A model generated the notes under the pieces. It did no database searches and was not told the origin of the DNA. It saw only the letters and a program-made list of their open reading frames with translations. Below, in pieces: positions 17,223 to 23,563 of a DNA stretch of 64,000 nt. Origin of the DNA: an uncultured Pelagimonas sp. Its GTDB lineage: Bacteria > Pseudomonadota > Alphaproteobacteria > Rhodobacterales > Rhodobacteraceae. How positions within the stretch are numbered: position 1 is the first letter of the stretch; every line of letters begins with the position of its first letter. Made by a program: the position numbers and the translations under genes. The stretch spans positions 310,001-374,000 of the forward strand of contig NZ_CANMKO010000001.1 of assembly GCF_947498515.1 (NCBI RefSeq), in the 5' to 3' direction.

Positions 17223-18800
17223 TTAATAACCGATGGCACAGCCGTCTTTACGCGGGTCCGACGCCCCTTCAAGCACGCCATTGTCCCGGATTCTGATGGC
17301 TTGCGCTCCGCCAAGAGGACCATCAGGAGTTGTAATGTCATGCCCCCTGTCGGCGAGTTCACCCCGAACCCCATCGCCAAAGCCACGTTCCAATTGCAGC
17401 TTGCCGCCATCAACAAAACTACGAGGCGCGTCTAGGGCACTTTGCAAATCCATCCCATAATCAACCAGATTGGTCAGAACACGGGCATGGCCGTTGGGCT
17501 GATATTGCCCGCCCATCACGCCAAATGGCATGGTCACGCGGCCCTGTTCACGCAACATCGCCGGGATGATGGTGTGCATCGGGCGTTTACCCCCCGCAAG
17601 CTCGTTCGGGTGCCCGGAGACGAGCGAGAACCCTGCGCCACGGTTTTGAAACAAAACACCGAATTTTTCCGACGCGATCCCCGATCCAAAGCCATGAAAG
17701 ATCGAATAAATCAACGACACGGCCATGCGATCTCGGTCAACAACGGTGATGTAAATCGTGTCCTTGTGCACCGCCTCACTTAGGGCGGCGGGGGCCGTCA
17801 TCGCGCGGTTCATGTCGATCAAACCGGCCAGTTTCTCGGCGGTTTGCGGTGACAAAAGGTGGTCGAGCTTGGTCATATGCTCTGGATCTGCCAGAAACCG
17901 GTTGCGCGCATCATAGGCCAACTTCGCCGTCTCGGCTTCGATATGGACGCGATCCGCACCAAAGGGATCAAGGTTCGATAAATCGAAATGTGACAGGATG
18001 TTAAGCATCAGATGGGCAATAATGCCTTGGCCATTGGGCGGATGCTCCAACAACTCCTGCCCCTTATAGTCCCCGCTAACCGGGGATGTGATCGTACATG
18101 CGGTATCGGCGAAATCCTCAGCGCTATGTAGCCCGCCAAGGCCATTCAAAGTGGCCAGCATGTCGTCGAGCGCTTCACCTTCGTAAAATGCCGCGCGGCC
18201 ATCCTTGGCAATCTTGCGCAAAAGTTTGGCTTGCTTGGGAAGGGCAAACATGTCGCCGATCTTGGGAACTTGACCGTTCACCATGAAATCTTGACGGGCA
18301 CTACCCGTTAGGCATTTGCCGCTATTGGGCCAATCAAACGCCACGCGCGGCGCAACCGGAACGCCGGTTTCCATATAGTGGATGGCGGGGGCGAGGCTAT
18401 CGGCAAGGCCGAGCTTGCCCCATTTGTCCGACATGTTGCAAAACGCGTCAATCGCGCCGGGGATTGTGATGGCTTCGACATCGTGAACCGGCACGCTTGT
18501 ATGACCGGCGTCGCGCAAACGCTGGGCCGTTGCTGCGTTTGGTGCGCGGCCCGACCCGTTGACGGCAACGACCTCTTCGGACCCAGACGGAGAGACCAGC
18601 GCGAAACAATCCCCGCCGATACCCGTCATCTGGGGTTCGGCCACGCCAAGAAGAACTGCACCGGCGATGGCGGCGTCCATGGCATTGCCACCGCGGCGCA
18701 ACACATCCACCGCGGCCTGCGCCGCCAAGGGATGAGACGTGGCACACATACCATTGCTGGCATAAACCGCCGAACGGCCGGGAAGATGAAAGTCGCGCAT
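17223..18800 (-). CDS. Gamma-glutamyltransferase family protein
   Basis: A 525-residue Ntn-hydrolase of the GGT family, which hydrolyses or transfers gamma-glutamyl groups and self-cleaves into two subunits. Family features: GMCATSHPLAAQAAVDVLRRGGNAMDAAIA, cited as GGNAMDAAIA, at the N-terminus; the small-subunit start at HKDTIYITVVDRD, where the Thr after Asp aligns with the catalytic threonine of TTHxSVVD; and MPFGVMGGQYQPNGH. The residues after the threonine (I-Y) differ from the classical T-H, so substrate may differ (some members act on other acyl groups). No signal peptide is obvious. The start MRDFHLPGRS has AGGA about 12 bases upstream. Confidence 0.88.
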   Translation of the reverse strand: MRDFHLPGRSAVYASNGMCATSHPLAAQAAVDVLRRGGNAMDAAIAGAVLLGVAEPQMTGIGGDCFALVSPSGSEEVVAVNGSGRAPNAATAQRLRDAGHTSVPVHDVEAITIPGAIDAFCNMSDKWGKLGLADSLAPAIHYMETGVPVAPRVAFDWPNSGKCLTGSARQDFMVNGQVPKIGDMFALPKQAKLLRKIAKDGRAAFYEGEALDDMLATLNGLGGLHSAEDFADTACTITSPVSGDYKGQELLEHPPNGQGIIAHLMLNILSHFDLSNLDPFGADRVHIEAETAKLAYDARNRFLADPEHMTKLDHLLSPQTAEKLAGLIDMNRAMTAPAALSEAVHKDTIYITVVDRDRMAVSLIYSIFHGFGSGIASEKFGVLFQNRGAGFSLVSGHPNELAGGKRPMHTIIPAMLREQGRVTMPFGVMGGQYQPNGHARVLTNLVDYGMDLQSALDAPRSFVDGGKLQLERGFGDGVRGELADRGHDITTPDGPLGGAQAIRIRDNGVLEGASDPRKDGCAIGY

Positions 18801-18879
18801 ATAGTTTTTGATCCTGTTGTTCGGTTTGAACAATAGGAGCGACGCGCGGCAGGTCAATATCATGCGGGAGATTGCTGTG

Positions 18880-18960
18880 TAGATCCTCGGTATCGCGCAC
18901 TGGGTGGGGGCTGTAACACGCGATACCGAGGGAAGCCTATGCAGCTACAAGACCCGTTAT
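18880..18960 (-). repeat. Structured repeat element, copy 1 of 3
   Basis: Perfect 12-bp stem: CTCGGTATCGCG (18886-18897) and CGCGATACCGAG (18919-18930), enclosing a 21-base loop that is G-rich on plus and C-rich on minus. About 30 conserved bases follow on the plus side (GGAAGCCTATGCAGCTACAA). The same element recurs at 19077 and 19291. Strand is given as minus because imperfect pairs in the other copies become G-U wobbles only there. Confidence 0.8.
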
Positions 18961-19076
18961 TGCCTGAGAATGGGGTTAGATTGTGACCCTGCAAAGGTTT
19001 GAATCAGGCAGGTAAAATTGCTTGGATTTCAAGCGGTAAGCCGGAGTGGTTGCGCTGTTTTGGGGAGGGTAGCTGA

Positions 19077-19157
19077 TAGTCCTCGGTGCCGCGCACTGGG
19101 TGGGGGCTAAAACACGCGGCACCAAGGGAAGCCTATGCAGCTACAAGACACGTTATG
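19077..19157 (-). repeat. Structured repeat element, copy 2 of 3
   Basis: Arms CTCGGTGCCGCG (19082-19093) and CGCGGCACCAAG (19115-19126). Relative to copy 1, stem positions 7 and 8 change as pairs (A-T to G-C, T-A to C-G), preserving the stem. The one imperfect pair (position 3, C opposite A) is G-U on the minus strand. The loop differs from copy 1 by only two bases and the flank GGAAGCCTATGCAGCTACAA is identical. Confidence 0.8.
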
Positions 19158-19290
19158 GCGGGCAGTTGCGGCATGAATGCGACAAGAAAAGGGAAACTCT
19201 CAGGCGTATTCTCGTCCGACAATTGCACGCGCAAACGCGGACCTCGCCCAAAAGGGCGCGCCGTCAGTCAACTCAATTTTGGGGAAAGTG

Positions 19291-19370
19291 TAGTCCTCGA
19301 CACCGTGCACTGGGTGGGGGCTAAAACACACGGTGCCGAGGGAAGCTATATGCAGCTACAAGACCGTGTA
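19291..19370 (-). repeat. Structured repeat element, copy 3 of 3
   Basis: Arms CTCGACACCGTG (19296-19307) and CACGGTGCCGAG (19329-19340). Relative to the other copies, positions 6 (T-A to C-G) and 11 (C-G to T-A) change in a compensatory way; position 5 is A opposite C on plus, a U-G wobble on minus. The loop is identical to copy 2. Sequence between copies is not conserved, so the element itself is the unit. Confidence 0.8.
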
Positions 19371-19435
19371 TGGTGCCGAATTCTGCCCCGAATGTGGCGC
19401 GGCCAAGGTGTTTTAAAGACATCGCGCCAAAGACG

Positions 19436-19900
19436 TTATCCTTTGGCGCTCATCTGTATTGGCATCTCGAGACTGAGATGGTTCTCAGCGCCTTTACGCT
19501 CGTAAATCAATCGATCGCTCAAGCTTTGAATCAGGTACCAGCCAAATCCCCCTTCGGGCATGAGCTGCATGTCCACATCCAGATTGGCGGGGGTGCCCGC
19601 AGGCAATGCCCCCTCGGGCATGGCGGCCCCGGTGTCGATGAACCCGGCAAGAACGCGGGTTTCGTCAAACTCAACATCGAATCGGATTTCGCCATTGGGG
19701 CTTTCCCCATAGGCATGCTCAACAATATTGTTGAGCACTTCGGCAATCACCAGTTCCCACATGTCGCCGGGACAGGTGAAAAAGCTCTGCGATTCCAGAT
19801 CACAGCGCAACGATGTCAACGTCTCTCGCACGGCTTCCGGCGTGCTATGAAGCACGTAGCGGAAAGCCAAGACGTTCTGGTCGCCTGATTTGCCGGTCAT
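19436..19900 (-). CDS. ATP-binding anti-sigma-type protein (RsbW/SpoIIAB-like)
   Basis: A 154-residue HATPase_c_2 protein. The N box is ELVIAEVLNNIVEHAYGES, and the G2-like lid is GGFGWYLIQSLSD; the G1 region is IDTGAAMP. Such proteins are serine kinases that phosphorylate a STAS antagonist and bind a sigma factor or other target in partner-switching circuits. The start MTGKSGDQ was chosen (GGAG at -11); a start 22 codons earlier would overlap the STAS gene by 38 bp. Operonic with the upstream STAS gene. No sigma factor or PP2C phosphatase is in this window. Confidence 0.83.
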   Translation of the reverse strand: MTGKSGDQNVLAFRYVLHSTPEAVRETLTSLRCDLESQSFFTCPGDMWELVIAEVLNNIVEHAYGESPNGEIRFDVEFDETRVLAGFIDTGAAMPEGALPAGTPANLDVDMQLMPEGGFGWYLIQSLSDRLIYERKGAENHLSLEMPIQMSAKG

Positions 19901-19928
19901 GTAGGGAACTCCGATCAGAACCAGACAA

Positions 19929-20264
19929 TCAGGCGCTTTGAGCCCGTGCCTCTTGGGCACTGTCATGAATGGTAAAGATCGAATCCATTCGGGTCATGCG
20001 AAACACCTTGTCTACAGCCGGGGTCAGCCCGGCAAGTTCAAGTTTGCCACCGGCGGGCATGAGTTTCATCGCCGCGACGATAGCCCCCAAACCGCTCGAA
20101 TCGATAAAGCTCACTTTGTTTAGATCCAGAATCATACGGCCGCTAAAATTGGCCATCTGTTCACGCATCTTGTCTTTGAAGGAAATCGCTACAGCTGCAT
20201 CAATACGCTCTGCTTCAACAGTGATAACACTGACGTTTCCGTTGGTCTGGGTTGAAAAATCCAT
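19929..20264 (-). CDS. STAS-domain anti-anti-sigma factor (RsbV/SpoIIAA-like)
   Basis: A 111-residue single STAS domain. The phosphoacceptor site is VSFIDSSGLGAIVAA, with Ser56 aligning to the phosphorylated serine of SpoIIAA. It would bind the adjacent RsbW-like kinase when unphosphorylated and release the kinase's target. The start MDFSTQTNGN was chosen because GAGG lies seven bases upstream; an in-frame ATG nine codons earlier also has an AGGG and cannot be excluded. The gap to the kinase gene is 28 bp. Confidence 0.87.
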   Translation of the reverse strand: MDFSTQTNGNVSVITVEAERIDAAVAISFKDKMREQMANFSGRMILDLNKVSFIDSSGLGAIVAAMKLMPAGGKLELAGLTPAVDKVFRMTRMDSIFTIHDSAQEARAQSA

Positions 20265-20350
20265 GCTGGCCTCTTTGCTCAAGTCATTCAAACCCTAGAC
20301 GCCATTCCTTACCATTCGGTATGCAGGTGCAGAAAATTGGAGGATAATTC

Positions 20351-21523
20351 ATGCAAGAAGTGGTCATCACCGGGGCGGCACGTACGCCTATGGGGGGATT
20401 CCAAGGGGCGTTTGCCGGAGAAGAAGCCGCGCAATTGGGCGGTGCTGCGATCAAAGCGGCGCTGGAACAGGCGTCGAGCCCAGCGGTTGACGAAGTGCTC
20501 ATGGGCTGTGTTTTGCCCGCCGGGCAGGGGCAAGCACCGGCCCGTCAGGCTGGGTTCGCCGCGGGTTTGGGAGAGGAGGTCCCAGCCACCACACTTAATA
20601 AGATGTGCGGATCTGGGATGCGTGCGGCGATGTTTGCCTTTGATCGCTTGGCCTTAGGCCACGCCGATACCATCGTCGCTGGTGGTATGGAAAGCATGAC
20701 AAACGCGCCGTATATCCTGCCGAAAATGCGCGGTGGGGCGCGGTTGGGCCATGGTCAGGTCGTTGATCACATGTTCCTTGATGGGCTCGAAGATGCCTAT
20801 GACAAGGGTCGTTTGATGGGCACCTTTGCCGAAGATTGTGCCGAGGCATTTCAATTCACTCGCGAAGCTCAGGACAATTATGCATTGGCCTCTTTGTCGC
20901 GGGCGCTTGAGGCACAAAAGTCCGGCGCATTTGAAGGAGAAATCGCCGCCGTCACCATGACCACCCGCAAAGGCGATGTTGTCGTGGCCGAGGATGAGCA
21001 GCCCGGCAATGCCCGCCCCGAAAAAATCCCGCACCTAAAACCGGCCTTTCGCAAGGATGGCACGGTCACCCCGGCCAACTCTTCGTCGATCTCGGATGGG
21101 GCAGCGGCTTTGGTCATGACCACTGCCGATGCTGCCAAGGCCGCTGGTGCGCCGATCCGCGCCCGTGTCCTTGGCCATGCCAGCCACGCCCATGCGCCCA
21201 ACCTCTTCCCGACCGCACCGGTGCCCGCGGCGAAAAAGCTGCTCGAGCGTTTGGGGTGGTCCGTGGGTGATGTCGACCTTTGGGAGGTCAACGAAGCCTT
21301 TGCCGTTGTGCCCATGGCCTTCATGCATGAAATGGGCATTTCCCATGACAAGGTGAACGTCAACGGCGGCGCCTGTGCGCTGGGCCACCCCATCGGGGCG
21401 TCGGGTGCGCGGATCATGGTGACTTTGCTTAATGCCTTGGAAAAACGGGGGCTTAAACGCGGTATCGCCGCGATCTGCATTGGCGGCGGCGAGGGCACAG
21501 CCATCGCAATCGAACGTCCCTGA
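20351..21523 (+). CDS. Acetyl-CoA C-acetyltransferase (thiolase)
   Basis: A 390-residue thiolase that condenses or cleaves acetoacetyl-CoA. The acyl-enzyme cysteine is C86 in LNKMCGSGM; the catalytic histidine is in GGACALGHPIGASGAR and the second cysteine in AICIGGGEG. Length and motifs match biosynthetic/degradative thiolase II. GGAGG sits nine bases before the ATG. It stands alone, divergent from the STAS/RsbW pair, with no phaB or other beta-oxidation gene next to it, so whether it serves PHB synthesis or fatty acid breakdown is undetermined. Confidence 0.93.
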   Translation: MQEVVITGAARTPMGGFQGAFAGEEAAQLGGAAIKAALEQASSPAVDEVLMGCVLPAGQGQAPARQAGFAAGLGEEVPATTLNKMCGSGMRAAMFAFDRLALGHADTIVAGGMESMTNAPYILPKMRGGARLGHGQVVDHMFLDGLEDAYDKGRLMGTFAEDCAEAFQFTREAQDNYALASLSRALEAQKSGAFEGEIAAVTMTTRKGDVVVAEDEQPGNARPEKIPHLKPAFRKDGTVTPANSSSISDGAAALVMTTADAAKAAGAPIRARVLGHASHAHAPNLFPTAPVPAAKKLLERLGWSVGDVDLWEVNEAFAVVPMAFMHEMGISHDKVNVNGGACALGHPIGASGARIMVTLLNALEKRGLKRGIAAICIGGGEGTAIAIERP

Positions 21524-21552
21524 TCGCCTATAAACGGCCCCAAAAACTACGC

Positions 21553-21577
21553 AAGCCGCCCTGTCACGGGGCGGCTT
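21553..21577 (+). terminator. Hairpin after the thiolase gene
   Basis: Arms AAGCCGCCC and GGGCGGCTT around a seven-base loop, 30 bp after the thiolase stop. The T-tract is short, so termination strength is uncertain; it also lies just downstream of the convergent hydrolase gene. Confidence 0.55.
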
Positions 21578-21596
21578 TACCTTGCCCCCTGCGGGC

Positions 21597-22214
21597 CTAT
21601 CCCGACATTTCATCAATAACAGCGGCCCGCGTTTGAACAGCCCCGGTTTGCAAATACTCCATCGCCGTCAACGCGGCCTCATGGGCGGCAACGGACGACC
21701 CGCCGACACAGTCCTCGACCACCCGGCAAAAGTAATCCGACTGGTGACCATCGACAAAGGTGTAGTGGACACAGACATCCGTCAGCCCGCCGCATAAGAT
21801 CAGCGTCTCGGCCTTCAAACCGCGCAAGAGAATCTCCAAATCGGTGCCAAAAAACGCGGAATAGCGGCGTTTGGGGATCTCATAGTCGCCTTTTCGAAAC
21901 CCCATCTCCTCTTTGGCGATCTCGGTGCGCGCATCCCCCTCAAGACAATGCACATCTTCGTCGCCATCCAACTCCCGGCCAAAATCAATCAAGTCGGGCC
22001 GGTGAACCTCTTGTATGAAAATCACCGGCACATCATTGTCATGCGCCGCATCAACAAGGTCACGCGCGGCAATCATCCGGTCCTTATACCCGGGCATATT
22101 GTCGATCGATCGCTCGGCGCTGTTGTCGATAAAGGTGCTCTTTTGGATGTCGATCACCAAAAGCGCGGCTCGACCTTCGATTAGGTTGCGCGCTTGCTTG
22201 GGTTTAGATGTCAT
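21597..22214 (-). CDS. Isochorismatase-like cysteine hydrolase, in guanidine-riboswitch operon
   Basis: A 205-residue amidohydrolase of the isochorismatase/nicotinamidase superfamily with an intact Asp-Lys-Cys triad: D22 in LLVIDIQ, K115 in PKRRYSAF, and C148 in GLTDVCVHYT. Relatives hydrolyse small amides such as nicotinamide, biuret, ureidoacrylate or N-carbamoylsarcosine. The gene starts 45 bp after the gdx stop with its own AAGGAG, and no promoter or terminator is apparent between them, so it is probably under the same guanidine-II riboswitch. That context suggests an amide or guanidine-derived substrate; this is inference. Confidence 0.88.
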   Translation of the reverse strand: MTSKPKQARNLIEGRAALLVIDIQKSTFIDNSAERSIDNMPGYKDRMIAARDLVDAAHDNDVPVIFIQEVHRPDLIDFGRELDGDEDVHCLEGDARTEIAKEEMGFRKGDYEIPKRRYSAFFGTDLEILLRGLKAETLILCGGLTDVCVHYTFVDGHQSDYFCRVVEDCVGGSSVAAHEAALTAMEYLQTGAVQTRAAVIDEMSG

Positions 22215-22259
22215 TGGTCGTCTCCTTGGTGATGTTTTTTGGCAAAAGCGGCGGGGTTA

Positions 22260-22574
22260 CTATGCATCAAACCCCAAAAGGATCATGCCCAAGATCAACA
22301 GCAGCAGCCCCAGACCATTCGTTGACGTCATGGATTGGTTGTGGAATGCCACGCTGACCGCGACCGCCCCGAGCGACCCAATTCCGGTCCAGATCGGATA
22401 GGCAATGCCAAGAGGTATGCGGACCATGGCCGCGTATAAGGCTATGAGGCTGGCGATCATCGCCAAAAGCGTCAAAATCCCAACGGCCCAGCTAAACTCA
22501 TGCGCCAACCGTTTCAGCCCGCTCGCCCAAGCAATCTCAAGCACACCGGCGAAAAGAAGGGATATCCATGCCAT
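22260..22574 (-). CDS. gdx: SMR-family guanidinium exporter (SugE/Gdx)
   Basis: A 104-residue small multidrug resistance protein with four membrane helices and the essential glutamate E13 in GVLEIAWASGLKR. The N-terminal LLEIxWAxGLK and PLGIAYPIWTGIGSLGA motifs match the SugE/Gdx branch, which exports guanidinium in exchange for protons, rather than EmrE. The guanidine-II riboswitch directly upstream supports that assignment. Shine-Dalgarno GAGG lies six bases from the ATG, immediately after the second riboswitch hairpin. Confidence 0.92.
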   Translation of the reverse strand: MAWISLLFAGVLEIAWASGLKRLAHEFSWAVGILTLLAMIASLIALYAAMVRIPLGIAYPIWTGIGSLGAVAVSVAFHNQSMTSTNGLGLLLLILGMILLGFDA

Positions 22575-22591
22575 GTCGACCTCGCGTGTTG

Positions 22592-22636
22592 CAGGTCGTC
22601 CTGGCCCAGCCCGTATTAAGGCCGGGTCGTCCCGGC
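22592..22636 (-). promoter_or_regulatory. Guanidine-II (mini-ykkC) riboswitch
   Basis: On the minus strand two short hairpins each present the diagnostic ACGR loop: GCCGGG-ACGA-CCCGGC (22636-22621) and CAGG-ACGA-CCTG (22603-22592), separated by 17 bases. The second hairpin ends eight bases before the GAGG ribosome-binding site of gdx. Paired ACGR-loop hairpins before an SMR gene are the defining architecture of this class; guanidinium binding is expected to expose the ribosome-binding site and switch the exporter on. Confidence 0.92.
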
Positions 22637-22872
22637 GGGCAATCAGATCCCTAATGGCTAAGGTGGGGCTTGCACCAAGTCAAGATCGGCGCAGGGCTTG
22701 ATGGGATAAGGCCAGACATTGGAAAAGATAGGGCCAGCCGCGATCAGTGGAAAACAAGGTGACTAGAGCAAAACGATACTTTTGGTTTCTTTAACTCGGT
22801 TTTTTCTGATGTTTTCTTTGTGCGGCCTGACCCTTGCCTTTGAACCATGCTTGTCATCCGATCAAAATCGCC
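22637..22872. other. Divergent intergenic region between the riboswitch and the XRE-cupin operators
   Basis: No gene is visible. The part at 22765-22825 is AT-rich (runs of T) and probably contains divergent promoters for the gdx operon (minus) and the XRE-cupin gene (plus), but I cannot define -35/-10 pairs with confidence. Confidence 0.5.
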
Positions 22873-22897
22873 GTGAAATTTTCCTTTGAAATTTCAG
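22873..22897. promoter_or_regulatory. Operator-like palindrome 1 upstream of XRE-cupin gene
   Basis: GTGAAATT, nine-base spacer, AATTTCAG: an inverted repeat with one mismatch. It matches the second palindrome in half-site sequence and spacer length, with starts 39 bp apart, a pattern typical of a dimeric autoregulator site. Confidence 0.6.
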
Positions 22898-22911
22898 AAA
22901 TCCGTGGCAGC

Positions 22912-22936
22912 GTGAAATTCTTCTGAATAATTTCAC
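22912..22936. promoter_or_regulatory. Operator-like palindrome 2 upstream of XRE-cupin gene
   Basis: Perfect inverted repeat GTGAAATT, nine-base spacer, AATTTCAC, ending 10 bases before the XRE-cupin ATG. Binding here would block transcription or translation start, so negative autoregulation is likely. Confidence 0.65.
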
Positions 22937-22946
22937 GACTCGGATC

Positions 22947-23516
22947 ATGGATCAGACACACCGACACACAACCACTTTGGGCGCAGATATTCGCGCCCTG
23001 CGCCGCACCCGGAGCCTGACCTTGCAGCAGCTTGCGGATGCTTTGGGGCGGTCGGTTGGCTGGCTTAGTCAAGTCGAACGCGATCTCTCGGAACCCGGCA
23101 TTGACGATCTTCGCGGGCTGGCCAAGGCGTTGGACGTGTCCATCTCGACCCTGTTTTCCAATGCGCCATCACCGGCGCATGAAACCGGGCGCATTGTGCG
23201 ATCTGGTGCGCGCCGATCCATTGGACCGGGCGAGGTGGGCCTCAAAGAAGAACTGCTCTCCCCCGATCTTACCGATGATTTTGAGATGGTGCACTCGACC
23301 TTTCTCCCCGGTGCCTCGCTCCCCGATCCGGTGACGCGGCCTACCCAAGAGGTCGGCTATGTCATCACCGGCAAGCTCGATATCGAGATCGCCGGGCATC
23401 TTTTCACCCTCGAACCCGGTGACAGTTTCCGTATCAAAGGCGAACCGTTTCGCTGGGCCAACCCCTATGATGAACCGGCCATTGCGGTCTGGGTCATTGC
23501 GCCACCGGTCTATTGA
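22947..23516 (+). CDS. XRE-family transcriptional regulator with C-terminal cupin domain
   Basis: A 189-residue regulator. Residues 11-65 are an XRE helix-turn-helix (IRALRRTRSLTLQQLADALG, then SVGWLSQVERDLSEPGIDDL); residues 110-189 form a cupin with EVGYVITGKLDIEIAGHLF and LEPGDSFRIKGEPFRWANP. XRE-cupin proteins sense small metabolites through the cupin and often control polyamine, amine or amino acid genes. The ligand is unknown; neighbours suggest guanidine or betaine metabolism as candidates. Two matched palindromes lie immediately upstream. Confidence 0.9.
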   Translation: MDQTHRHTTTLGADIRALRRTRSLTLQQLADALGRSVGWLSQVERDLSEPGIDDLRGLAKALDVSISTLFSNAPSPAHETGRIVRSGARRSIGPGEVGLKEELLSPDLTDDFEMVHSTFLPGASLPDPVTRPTQEVGYVITGKLDIEIAGHLFTLEPGDSFRIKGEPFRWANPYDEPAIAVWVIAPPVY

Positions 23517-23563
23517 TGGGCGCGTGGCAGGTCATTGCCGATAGGGCGACGCGGCGGGCGCGC

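Larger units (their letters stand above)
18961..19435. other. Non-coding spacers between and after the structured repeats
   Basis: The roughly 115-135-bp spacers between repeats, and the 65 bp after copy 3, share no sequence with each other and hold no convincing gene. Short frames starting ATGCAGCTACAAGAC occur in each repeat (15, 13 and 22 codons) but diverge right after the repeat ends, so they look incidental. Confidence 0.5.

Noticed and set aside
19086-19505. A 139-codon plus-strand frame through repeat copies 2 and 3
   Set aside because: Copies of the element are read in different frames in the three repeats, while the stem covaries; this fits RNA structure better than protein. A CPEC motif near 19385 in another frame was also considered and judged accidental.
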